From an uncultured Sutterella sp. (lineage in GTDB: Bacteria > Pseudomonadota > Gammaproteobacteria > Burkholderiales > Burkholderiaceae_F): a DNA stretch of 64,000 nt. Of this stretch, positions 27,037 to 35,241 are shown one piece after another (the first letter of the stretch is position 1; the number at the start of each line of letters is the position of its first letter). A program made the position numbers and the translations under genes. Where the stretch lies: positions 1 to 64,000 of the forward strand of contig CAJKSP010000004.1 in NCBI GenBank assembly GCA_905202595.1. The letters are read 5' to 3'. The notes under the pieces were generated by a model. It had not been told where the DNA came from. It searched no databases and saw only the letters and a program-made list of their open reading frames with translations.

Positions 27037-28389
27037 TTAGCCCTCAGGCCACTCGATGATGCGATTGAGGCCGAGCGCAGCGTCAAACTCGGCAAGCGGA
27101 TGTAGCGACAGGATGAGGCCCGCCGCGCACTGCTGCCGCTTGTAGGCGAAGAGCGCAGCCTTCTTCACAATGGCGAGCTCTTCTGGCGAGAAGCGTTCGG
27201 GGCGAAAGTCTGCGGCAAGCGCCGCCTTCATCACGCGCTCGATTTCGTCGTAAGGCGGCAGGCTGTCGCTGTCCTTCTGACCCGGACGCAGCTCTGCCGT
27301 CGGCTCGCGCGTAATGATCTCTTCGGAAATCACTTCCCGGCCCTTGATGCGGTTGAGCTCCCGAGCGAGCGAGCGCACTTCGCTCTTCCAAAGATCGGCA
27401 ATAGGGCAGTAGCCGCCGGCAAGATCGCCGTAAAGCGTGCCGTATCCCATAGCCGCCTCGCTCTTGTTGGCGGTGCAGAGCAGCAGCAGATTGCGCTTGT
27501 TTGCAATGGCCATCAGATGCATCGCGCGAAGCCGAGCCTGAATGTTCTGGTCTGTAATGTCGCCGGTTTCCAGCGCGCCGACATCGGGCTCATAAACTTC
27601 GTCGGCAAGTGCATGCAGCGGCTCGATCGAGCGCTCAATCGTCTCAAGGCCGAGCGAGCGCGCCATGCCCGTCGCAAGCCGACGGCTTTCTTCCGAGGTA
27701 AAGCGCGACGACAGCATCAGCGCCGTCACATGTTCGGCGCCAAGCGCCTCCACGGCGCAGGAAGCGACCAGCGCGCTGTCAATGCCACCCGATAGTCCGA
27801 GCACAGCGCCCGATGCGCCGCTCGCACGGACATAGTCGCGGATGGCGGCAATCACAGCGCCGAGGCGCTTGTCGCCCGGAAATGCGCCCGCGGGATTGAC
27901 TTTCTGCAGCAGCTTGAGCGACGCAATGCGGCCGTCTTCAAGATCCGCTTCAACCACCAGTCTGTCGGCATCAAATTCCGCACAGGCAAAAGACATCCCG
28001 TTCGCCGCTATGCTCGAGCCGCCTTGATACGCATGCGACGGCTCGCAGCCGCCGAACGCCACTTGCACAGAAGCACCCGCGCGCTGGAGTTCGTCAAGCA
28101 GCGGCAGGACGCATCCCGGCAGGGAGGTCTCGGCGCCGGCCGCTTCAGCCGCCTGCGCAACAAGCGATGTTGCGGCCGCGCAGGCATCGTGCGCCCACCC
28201 CGGCTCATCGCTCAGATCATGCCCGGGAACGCCCTTCACAGCGCCCTCCGGGAAGAGAACGAGATGCGGGCGGCCTGCTGCAAGCGCCGCACCGGCCTTG
28301 ATGCCCTCGATGAGATCGGCTGCATTGCGGCGGAAAGCGCCGCGGCGCGGCGCAGGCTGACAAATAGTGATGACGACGGTCTTCTTCAT
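27037..28389 (-). CDS. nadE: NAD+ synthetase with reduced glutaminase domain
   Basis: NadE amidates nicotinic acid adenine dinucleotide to NAD+. The 450-residue protein has a complete C-terminal synthetase domain: SGGIDSALVA P-loop at about 200-209, LCTANKSEAAMGYGTLYGD, and the DSLPPYDEID-like end. The N-terminal nitrilase-type glutaminase is only about 170 residues, against about 270 in two-domain NadE. It keeps the first catalytic Glu (LFPEG, Glu48) but then jumps to the GGCEPSHAYQGGSS region. The catalytic Lys (normally in a KxxLPNY motif) and Cys (normally ICED) are missing. It is probably ammonia-dependent or needs another glutaminase. The ATG at 28389 follows AGGA. Confidence 0.9.
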   Translation of the reverse strand: MKKTVVITICQPAPRRGAFRRNAADLIEGIKAGAALAAGRPHLVLFPEGAVKGVPGHDLSDEPGWAHDACAAATSLVAQAAEAAGAETSLPGCVLPLLDELQRAGASVQVAFGGCEPSHAYQGGSSIAANGMSFACAEFDADRLVVEADLEDGRIASLKLLQKVNPAGAFPGDKRLGAVIAAIRDYVRASGASGAVLGLSGGIDSALVASCAVEALGAEHVTALMLSSRFTSEESRRLATGMARSLGLETIERSIEPLHALADEVYEPDVGALETGDITDQNIQARLRAMHLMAIANKRNLLLLCTANKSEAAMGYGTLYGDLAGGYCPIADLWKSEVRSLARELNRIKGREVISEEIITREPTAELRPGQKDSDSLPPYDEIERVMKAALAADFRPERFSPEELAIVKKAALFAYKRQQCAAGLILSLHPLAEFDAALGLNRIIEWPEG

Positions 28390-28485
28390 CGAAAATATTC
28401 CTGAAAGCGCATGCGGCCGGACAGCGCTCAGCCGCATTACAGCGGCAGACCTCTTCCGGCTTTCAGCGGATCATTATGTGCGAAC

Positions 28486-28514
28486 GGGCCGCACTCCGAA
28501 TCGAAGTGCGGCCC
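28486..28514. terminator. Hairpin after hemD
   Basis: GGGCCGCACT pairs perfectly with AGTGCGGCCC across a nine-base loop, between hemD and nadE on the minus strand. No U tract is visible; it may attenuate or stabilise the hemCD transcript end. Confidence 0.45.
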
Positions 28515-28564
28515 GCGGAATGAAGCAATAGCGGCCTCGGGTCAATCGAGGCTAGGCGTCCGCC

Positions 28565-29383
28565 TCAGTCGGTCGCCGAATGAGCGCCGGCGGTCAGATG
28601 CGCAAGCACATGAGTGCGCACGACATCGTCGTCCGCTTCCGTAAGCTCAATCTCGCGAAAGCCCGCTTCCTCGAGCCGCCTTGCGCAGCGGGGATGAATC
28701 GTGAGCGCCGTGCCGGAAGCCAGCCAAGCCTGAGCGCCCGGCTCGTTCTTGACGGCATGCATGACGGCGTCAACGCCGTCCGAGCTCGTGACATAAAGAA
28801 TCGGCGACGGCCCGCCGATGGCAGAGCGCAGCATGCGCAGCGCCTTGGGCGAAAGCTCGAGCGGCATGCGGACATAAGTGCACATGACGATCACGTCGCT
28901 CCCCATGGCGCGAAGCTTTTCGGGAAGCCATTCGCGCCCCGTTTGTCCACGCAGAATGAGCACGCGCGAAGGAGCGCCGCGCTTCTCGATCAGCGCGAAG
29001 AGCGCCTCGGAACCCGACTGTTCCGCCGAGCCCTTCGGATAGAGAATGTGCGAATCGTCGCCCCAAGCGGCGCGAATTGCCTTGGCCGTTCCTTCGCCGA
29101 CAGTCGCCAGCGTGATGTGCGCCGGCCATTCGCGCACCCAGTGCGCAACAGCCGCAACCGCCGAGGGACTCGGCAGCATCACCATTTCAATGTCGTCGAG
29201 ATGCGCCAGGCGCTCCTCAACCAGCTTCGTTTCATCGGGCATCGGCAGCTCGATGTTGAAGGCCGGCCAGCGCCACGTCTCGATTCCATCCTGCGCCAAA
29301 ACTTCAGCAAGCCGATTGTTGGCTTCTCCTGGACGGGTGATGATCACCGGGCGCTGACGCGCTGAGACTCTGTCTGCATTCAT
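28565..29383 (-). CDS. hemD: Uroporphyrinogen-III synthase HemD
   Basis: HemD closes and isomerises hydroxymethylbilane to uroporphyrinogen III in haem and sirohaem synthesis. The family is poorly conserved; the 272-residue protein has the usual landmarks: VIITRPGEANNRLAEVLAQ at the N-terminus, PSPSAVAAV near residue 72, ATVGEGTAKAIR, and the C-terminal TSSDGVDAVM and IHPRCARRLEEAGF. Its ATG overlaps the hemC stop by four bases, implying coupled translation. The hemX and hemY genes that often follow in related bacteria are absent. Confidence 0.9.
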   Translation of the reverse strand: MNADRVSARQRPVIITRPGEANNRLAEVLAQDGIETWRWPAFNIELPMPDETKLVEERLAHLDDIEMVMLPSPSAVAAVAHWVREWPAHITLATVGEGTAKAIRAAWGDDSHILYPKGSAEQSGSEALFALIEKRGAPSRVLILRGQTGREWLPEKLRAMGSDVIVMCTYVRMPLELSPKALRMLRSAIGGPSPILYVTSSDGVDAVMHAVKNEPGAQAWLASGTALTIHPRCARRLEEAGFREIELTEADDDVVRTHVLAHLTAGAHSATD

Positions 29384-30309
29384 CCGAGAATCGCCTTGAG
29401 GAAGGCCTCGGCGCCCTGGCGACGAAGCGATTCGACTACGACAGCGGCAACGCCCTCAGGATCCTCGAGGCTGCCTCGCGCCTCCGCGCGGGCCGCCTCG
29501 CCCGTCAGATGATTGCCGACAAGCGCTCGCAGATAGAGCTCGCCGGCATCCACGATGGCGTATGCCGCAAGCGGCACCTGGCAGGAGCCGCCGAGCGCAC
29601 GCGATACGGCGCGCTCCGCAAAGCAGCAGGCACGCGTCTGCGGATCGTTGATGAACGCCAGCGCTTCGCGCATGACTTCATCGCCCGCGCGGATTTCAAC
29701 GCCCAAAGCGCCCTGGCCCGGCGAAGGCAGGCTCTTTTCGGCCGGAATGATTTCACGAATGCGGTCAGCAAGCTCTAGGCGCTTGAGGCCCGCTGAGGCC
29801 ATGACGAGCGCATCGTATTCGCCGGCATCGAGCTTGCGGAGGCGGGTGCCGACATTGCCGCGCACAGGCAACACTTGCAGATGCGGATAGTTCATGCGAA
29901 GCATGAGCTCTCGGCGCAGCGATGCAGTGCCCACGCGCGCGCCGGCAGGCATTTCGTCGAGCGAAGCGTATTTGGGAGAGACGAATGCATCGCGCGGATC
30001 TTCGCGCTCGCTCACAGCCACCAGCTCAAACCCTTCAGGCAGCTCCATCGGCACATCCTTGAGCGAATGCACAGCGAGATCTGCCTCGCCCTTCTGCATG
30101 GCGGCCTCAAGCTCTTTCACAAAGAGGCCCTTGCCCCCCACCTTGGACAGCGTGCGGTCCAAAATCTGGTCGCCTCGCGTCGTCATTCCAAGGAGCTCCA
30201 CAGAAGCGCCTGGATAGCGCTTGCGCAGAAGCGCCTGAACATGAAGGGCCTGCCACATGGCAAGCGGGCTTTCGCGGGTCGCGATGACGCAGCGTTCGAA
30301 ATTGGACAT
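29380..30309 (-). CDS. hemC: Porphobilinogen deaminase HemC
   Basis: HemC polymerises four porphobilinogens into hydroxymethylbilane on a dipyrromethane cofactor. The 309-residue protein has TRESPLAMWQ, the VHSLKDVP motif with the catalytic Asp near residue 85, the PSPGQGALGVE loop and the cofactor-attachment Cys243 in GGSCQVP. Length is normal. It is first in a hemC-hemD unit with a four-base overlap. Confidence 0.96.
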   Translation of the reverse strand: MSNFERCVIATRESPLAMWQALHVQALLRKRYPGASVELLGMTTRGDQILDRTLSKVGGKGLFVKELEAAMQKGEADLAVHSLKDVPMELPEGFELVAVSEREDPRDAFVSPKYASLDEMPAGARVGTASLRRELMLRMNYPHLQVLPVRGNVGTRLRKLDAGEYDALVMASAGLKRLELADRIREIIPAEKSLPSPGQGALGVEIRAGDEVMREALAFINDPQTRACCFAERAVSRALGGSCQVPLAAYAIVDAGELYLRALVGNHLTGEAARAEARGSLEDPEGVAAVVVESLRRQGAEAFLKAILG

Positions 30310-30492
30310 GGCTGAGAAAAACGGTTTCTTGTCGAACTAAAAGCAACGCGGACGAAAAGCGGCGCGACGGCAGGCCTTGTGCCTCCGTTCAAACGGGCCG
30401 CTTGGCCGCTGCACAGCTTTAAATTGTAGCCGTCGCGAGCTTGCCGGCCGCTTAACAAAAGCCCGCAGACGCGCCAAAAGGCGCTCGGACGG

Positions 30493-30521
30493 TTGCAAGC
30501 CACTCTGAAATTTGAAATAAT
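30493..30521 (+). promoter_or_regulatory. Promoter of rpmE2
   Basis: TTGCAA and AATAAT are spaced by 17 bases on the plus strand, giving a leader of about 110 bases before the L31 start codon. The leader contains a small GACCTGC/GCAGG hairpin. Confidence 0.6.
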
Positions 30522-30639
30522 CCGCCCTCTTCCCAGTTGGCACGTGGGCGCGCATGCCCGCCGTAAGACCTGCTGAATGCAGGCTGGCGCGCAAGGCCGC
30601 CAGGGCGACCGACAAACAAAACTAGGAAACCGTTTAAAA

Positions 30640-30933
30640 ATGAAGCCGAATATTCATCCGCAGTACCGTCCCGTCGCTTTCGTCGACCTCTCGATCAACA
30701 AGACCTTCATCATCCCGTCGGCTGTTGAGACCCGTGAGACCGTTGAAATCGACGGCAAGACCTATCCGCTCTTCAAGCTCGATACGTCGTCGGCCTCGCA
30801 CCCCTTCTACACCGGCGCCCAGACCCGCATCGTCGAAGCCGGCCGCGTGGAGAAGTTCCGCGCGAAGTTCGCTGCGAAGCAGAAGGCCCTCAACGCCGCT
30901 GCCGCTGCGAAGTCCGCTGCCGCCGCCAAGTAA
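30640..30933 (+). CDS. rpmE2: 50S ribosomal protein L31, type B
   Basis: L31 bridges the ribosomal subunits. The 97-residue protein starts MKPNIHPQYRPVAFVD and lacks the CxxC zinc motif, so it is the zinc-independent type B form. Several bacteria make this form under zinc limitation; no zinc-bound paralogue is in the window. The C-terminus is an Ala/Lys-rich helix. The ATG at 30640 has AGGAAA about ten bases upstream. A near-consensus promoter precedes it and an intrinsic terminator follows. Confidence 0.94.
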   Translation: MKPNIHPQYRPVAFVDLSINKTFIIPSAVETRETVEIDGKTYPLFKLDTSSASHPFYTGAQTRIVEAGRVEKFRAKFAAKQKALNAAAAAKSAAAAK

Positions 30934-31004
30934 TGATGGCTGCGCCGTCCCGGCCAACAGCCGGGGCGATGCCGTTCAGCGCCGCTGACGTCTGAACGTG
31001 TTAC

Positions 31005-31040
31005 AAGGAGAGTTCCGAAGCGCGGGGCTCTCCTTTTGTT
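31005..31040 (+). terminator. Intrinsic terminator after rpmE2
   Basis: AAGGAGAG pairs with CTCTCCTT, followed by a T-rich run on the plus strand. Confidence 0.8.
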
Positions 31041-31108
31041 TGTCCGAGCGCCAGCCGCGGGGCTTCGGCCCGGGCCGCCCGCTTCTATTCAGAAAGGCCT
31101 TCACTATC

Positions 31109-32839
31109 GTGCTCAGCCAGCGTCCCACCCCTGCCAAGATGTCTCAGGAAGCCGCGGCGAAGCTGCCGCGCTATGCGCTTGCCGCGCTTCTGATCGTCTT
31201 TATTCTCTGCGGCCTTTGGGCGCGGGACCTCTGGACGCTGCGCGATGCGCTCGCCTTCGGGCTTGCCCAGGAAATGGCGGACGGCGGGCTCGTTCAATGG
31301 CTGCTACCGAGCGTCACAGGCGTGCCGATCGCCCAATCGGGACCGCTTGCAGGCTGGATATCTGCTGTCTTCATCCGACTTTTTGACGGATGTCTCTCTG
31401 AAGTTTCCGCCTATCGCCTTTCTTCTGCCTTCTGGTTTGCTGTTGCTTCAGCCGCGCTCTGGTATGGCACATGGAGCCTTGCCAGACGTCCGGAAGCACA
31501 GCCGCTTGCATTTGCATTTGGCGGCGAAGCCGCGCCGCGCGATTACAGCCGCGTCGTTGCCGACAGCGCCGTGCTGCTTTATGTCGCGACTTTCGGCATT
31601 GTGACGCGCCAGCACGAGGCCATTCCCGACACGGTGCTGCTTGCTCTTGCCGCGCTCAACTTCTACGGACTTGCCCGCACGCTCAAGCATCCCTATGCCG
31701 GCACGGCTGTAGCAGGCCTGTCGGCAGCCCTTGCCGTTTTAGCCTCAACGCTCTTCGCAGGCGTCTGGCTTCTGGCCGCATCCATCATTGCAAACGCCGT
31801 TGCTCGCGCATTTCCCGGCAATCGGGACAAGCGCCTCGCGCTTCTTCTCATCACGGCGGCGCTTCCTCCTGCGCTCTGGATCGGAGCGGCCTCCCTTCTG
31901 CTACCCGAAGCCTCCGCCGAATGGTTCGTCGCCTGGGCGGAAGCACAGTCGGCCAACTTCGGCCTCGTCAACCCCAACACGCTCGCCTGGCTCGCAGAGA
32001 ACTTCATTTGGTATCTCTGCCCCATTTGGCCTCTTGTCGCTTGGGGACTCTACAGCTGGCGCAGGCAGCTCGACCGCACGCATCTCTTCGTACCTCTCGT
32101 GCTGATGGGCTCCAGCTTCTTCGCCGCATTCTTCTCGAGCTCTCAGTCTGCCGACATCGTCTTCCTCGACTTCATTCCGAGCATGGCCGCCTTCGCCGCC
32201 TTCGGACTTATTACGGTCAAGCGCAACCGAGAGAACCTCCTCGATTGGTTTTCTCTCTCTGCCTTCACGCTCGCCGTCTTGACGCTCTGGGCCTACTGGG
32301 GCGCATGGACAGCCGGATTCCCGCCGAAGATGGCGCATTCGATCGAAATGCTGGCGCCTAATGCCGCTCCGCTCTTTGACAGCGGCTTCGCGGCCAGCGC
32401 CGTCGTCACCCTCATTTGGTTCGGCTTTGTCGGATGGCGCGCCACGCATCGGCCGGTCGTCGCCTGGCGCGGCCCCTGGCTCGCAGCTCTAGGCATGACC
32501 ACAGTCGCCTGCGTGCTGATCGGCCTTTATCATGACGCCATTGACGACAACCGCTCCTACAAGCCCGTCGCCCTTGAAGTGATGAAGGTTCTAGATGAGG
32601 CCGGCCTCGAAAAAGGCGGCTGCGTTGACGGCTCGGCGCTGCCGCCTTCGATCCGCGTGCTCTTCAGCTACTACGGCCGCATTCCGTTTGCAGAATCTTC
32701 GAAGGAGCGCCTGACGTGCCGCTTCCGCATTCTCCGCGACCGCACAGGCGTCATGCCAGAAAACCTAGTCGGCTTCCCCGCTTCGCGTCCCCATACAGAC
32801 GAATCCTTCTACGTGTTGCCCGGACCGTCGCGCCGCTGA
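31109..32839 (+). CDS. GT-C-like integral membrane glycosyltransferase (ArnT/PMT-like)
   Basis: A polytopic inner-membrane protein of about 576 residues with ten or more hydrophobic helices and a short periplasmic C-terminal domain. The region after the first helix, ARDLWTLRDALAFGLAQEM with a downstream SGPLAGW, matches the first periplasmic loop of the dolichyl-phosphate-mannosyltransferase/ArnT superfamily, which moves sugars from polyprenyl-phosphate carriers to lipid A or proteins. The acceptor cannot be inferred, and no arn genes are nearby. The GTG at 31109 is preferred, with AAGG upstream; an ATG at 31139 is an alternative. The MATE gene follows 95 bases later. Confidence 0.65.
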   Translation: MLSQRPTPAKMSQEAAAKLPRYALAALLIVFILCGLWARDLWTLRDALAFGLAQEMADGGLVQWLLPSVTGVPIAQSGPLAGWISAVFIRLFDGCLSEVSAYRLSSAFWFAVASAALWYGTWSLARRPEAQPLAFAFGGEAAPRDYSRVVADSAVLLYVATFGIVTRQHEAIPDTVLLALAALNFYGLARTLKHPYAGTAVAGLSAALAVLASTLFAGVWLLAASIIANAVARAFPGNRDKRLALLLITAALPPALWIGAASLLLPEASAEWFVAWAEAQSANFGLVNPNTLAWLAENFIWYLCPIWPLVAWGLYSWRRQLDRTHLFVPLVLMGSSFFAAFFSSSQSADIVFLDFIPSMAAFAAFGLITVKRNRENLLDWFSLSAFTLAVLTLWAYWGAWTAGFPPKMAHSIEMLAPNAAPLFDSGFAASAVVTLIWFGFVGWRATHRPVVAWRGPWLAALGMTTVACVLIGLYHDAIDDNRSYKPVALEVMKVLDEAGLEKGGCVDGSALPPSIRVLFSYYGRIPFAESSKERLTCRFRILRDRTGVMPENLVGFPASRPHTDESFYVLPGPSRR

Positions 32840-32934
32840 CCAGCGCCGCTACGCTCTGCGACAACTAACGCCGGCGTGACGGACCCGACAGAGGTCCGAA
32901 GCCGGCCGTCTGCGGCTGCCTGAACGCCATAACC

Positions 32935-34344
32935 ATGACCACCAAACTTCCGCCTCCCGACATTTCCCTCACTGCGCTCTGCCGGCTGGCCGGGCCTATT
33001 TTCATCGCCAACATTGCCATTGTCGGCAGCGGCACGATCGATACGATTATGGCCGGCCGGCTCGGCGCAGAACATCTTGCCGCCGTCGCGCTGGGCATTT
33101 CTGCAACCATTTCGGTGCTCATGGGGCTTGTCGGCATTCTGATGGGACTGAGCCCCATCGCAGGCCATCACTTCGGCGCGCAACGCTTCTCCGAAATCGG
33201 CAAGGAGCTCAATCAGAGTCTTTGGCTCGTACTGGCGCTTTCCGTCATCGGCCTGCCGATCCTGCTGTCGACGGACTTCTGGATCAATCTCGGACAGGCC
33301 CAAGGCAGCGTCGCGGAAATGGCTGCTGAATATATGTTCTGGACAGCCCTTGCACTGCCTGGAAGCATGGCGGCGAGAACCTTCATCGCCGTCAATGCCG
33401 CCGTAAGCCGGCCGCGCATGACGATGTGGGTTTCGCTCGGCATGCTGATCCTCAAAGTGCCGCTCAACGCAATCTTCATGACGGGCTGGCTTGGCTTTCC
33501 CGCCATGGGCGGCGCAGGCGCAGGCGTTTCCTTCTGCGTGCTCACTTACTTATCGCTCGCTGCTTATTCGCTCATCTGGCGCTTCGATCCCTATTACCGC
33601 CGAATGCACGCACCGGCAGTTTCAGGCCCCAGCTGGAAGATGCTTCGCGAACAGCTTCGCGTCGGCGTTCCGATGGGACTCAGCACTTTCTTTGAAGTGT
33701 CGTCCTTCACGCTCATGGCCATTTTCGTGTCGCGCTTCGGACCGGAAACGCTTTCTGCACATCAGATCGTCGCCAACCTGACGAGCATGTGCTACATGCT
33801 GCCGCTCTCTATCGGCATTTCGTCGTCAGTGCTCATCTCTCAATGCCTCGGCGCGCGCTGGCCTGCCCTGTCCCGCGAGGTCTTCCGGCGCTGCCTGCGG
33901 CTGACCACCTGCATTGCACTCGCTGTCTCGCTCGTGCTTTTCTTCGGGCGCTCCGGAATCCTATGGCTCTACACAAGCGAAGCGCATGTTCACGATCTCG
34001 CCGCCACCATTCTGCTTTTCGGTTGCTTCTACCACGTATTCGATGCGCTGCAGACCACATCGAGCTTTTCGCTGCGAGGCTATCGCGTGACGACCATGCC
34101 GATGGTCATCTATGGCGTCATGCTCTGGGGCGTCGGCCTTGGCCTCGGTTTCCAGTTTGCTTTCGGCTTCGAATGGGCCGGCGGTCCCTACGGCGTCTTC
34201 GGCTTCTGGGGATGCACGGCCGCTGGACTGATGCTGACAGGCCTGACGCTCGCCGGCATGGCCGAATGGGTCTCCCGCAGCTTTGCCAAGGAAGAAACGC
34301 ACACGGCAGAAGAAGTTGCCGCAGCCATTGCCAAGCAGCGCTAG
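32935..34344 (+). CDS. MATE-family multidrug efflux transporter (NorM-like)
   Basis: A 469-residue inner-membrane protein with twelve predicted helices in two related halves, typical of MATE antiporters that use Na+ or H+ to expel cationic drugs. The N-terminal helix has AGPIFIANIAIVGSGTIDTIMAG, with the Asp at a position usual in NorM, and the second half begins LRVGVPMGLSTFFEVSSF, mirroring it. The C-terminal 25 residues are charged and cytoplasmic. Substrates are unknown. It lies in a co-directional run between the GT-C-like and radical SAM genes. Confidence 0.88.
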   Translation: MTTKLPPPDISLTALCRLAGPIFIANIAIVGSGTIDTIMAGRLGAEHLAAVALGISATISVLMGLVGILMGLSPIAGHHFGAQRFSEIGKELNQSLWLVLALSVIGLPILLSTDFWINLGQAQGSVAEMAAEYMFWTALALPGSMAARTFIAVNAAVSRPRMTMWVSLGMLILKVPLNAIFMTGWLGFPAMGGAGAGVSFCVLTYLSLAAYSLIWRFDPYYRRMHAPAVSGPSWKMLREQLRVGVPMGLSTFFEVSSFTLMAIFVSRFGPETLSAHQIVANLTSMCYMLPLSIGISSSVLISQCLGARWPALSREVFRRCLRLTTCIALAVSLVLFFGRSGILWLYTSEAHVHDLAATILLFGCFYHVFDALQTTSSFSLRGYRVTTMPMVIYGVMLWGVGLGLGFQFAFGFEWAGGPYGVFGFWGCTAAGLMLTGLTLAGMAEWVSRSFAKEETHTAEEVAAAIAKQR

Positions 34345-34434
34345 CCCGCCAAGAGCAACAGTCCGGATTCTGTCGCTTCGGCTGTGATGTATGGTATTAG
34401 GACATCCGCACAACCCATTTGTGGAAACTTCTGC

Positions 34435-35211
34435 ATGTCCACCATTCTCTTTCCGTCGCCGATCTTCGGTCCCGTGCACTCGAGACGGCTCGGGCTGTCG
34501 CTCGGCATCAACCTGCTGCCCCCTGACGGCAAAATCTGCTCGTTCGACTGCATTTACTGCGAATGCGGCCGCAATGCCGGCCACACGCCTCATCTGCACA
34601 TGCCGACGCGCAGTGAGGTGCGCGAAGCGCTGGAAGCAAAGCTCTCCGACATGGCGGCTGAGAAGCGGCTGCCCGACAACATCACCTTTGCGGGCAATGG
34701 CGAGCCCACTTCGCATCCGGACTTTCTCGGCATCGTTGAAGACACGGCGGCACTGCGAAGCCGCTATGCACCAAAAGCGCGCATCAGCGTTCTCACCAAT
34801 GCCACGCATATTCTCAAGCCCAATGTATTTAAAGCGCTTACTCTCGTAGAGAATCCTCTACTGAAGCTTGATACAGTTGATTTGGACTACATTCGCTTTG
34901 TTGACCGCCCCACATCACGCTACGACCTGCCTGCGCTCATCGAACAAATGAAGGCCTTTAAAGGGCACTGCATGATTCAGACGATGTTCTTGGAGGGCAC
35001 GCATGAAGGCCGCAGCGTCAGCAACACGAGCGAGCGCTATGTAGGTCCGTGGCTTGAGACGATTCAAGCGATTGCCCCGAAGCTGGTCACGATCTACACG
35101 ATTGATCGCGAAACGCCGGATCATGATCTTCGCAAGGCGAAGCCCGAAACGCTCGACGCCATTGCCGAACGCGTCCGGTCAGCCGGCATTGAAACCACTG
35201 TCAGCTACTGA
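34435..35211 (+). CDS. Radical SAM protein
   Basis: A 258-residue protein with the iron-sulfur motif CSFDCIYC (Cys35, Cys39, Cys42) and a TFAGNGEPTSHPDF glycine-rich SAM-binding segment. The opening PSPIFGPVHSRRLGLSLGINLLP is typical of a widespread class of stand-alone radical SAM proteins related to the wyosine/MoaA-like group. The reaction is unknown. An extra Cys directly after the motif (CEC) does not make a second cluster by itself. The ATG at 34435 starts the conserved segment. It is followed after 30 bases by an unrecognised membrane protein, which may be a partner. Confidence 0.85.
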   Translation: MSTILFPSPIFGPVHSRRLGLSLGINLLPPDGKICSFDCIYCECGRNAGHTPHLHMPTRSEVREALEAKLSDMAAEKRLPDNITFAGNGEPTSHPDFLGIVEDTAALRSRYAPKARISVLTNATHILKPNVFKALTLVENPLLKLDTVDLDYIRFVDRPTSRYDLPALIEQMKAFKGHCMIQTMFLEGTHEGRSVSNTSERYVGPWLETIQAIAPKLVTIYTIDRETPDHDLRKAKPETLDAIAERVRSAGIETTVSY

Positions 35212-35241
35212 GCGTGCTTCAGCGGCTTGAGGAGCGCAGGC

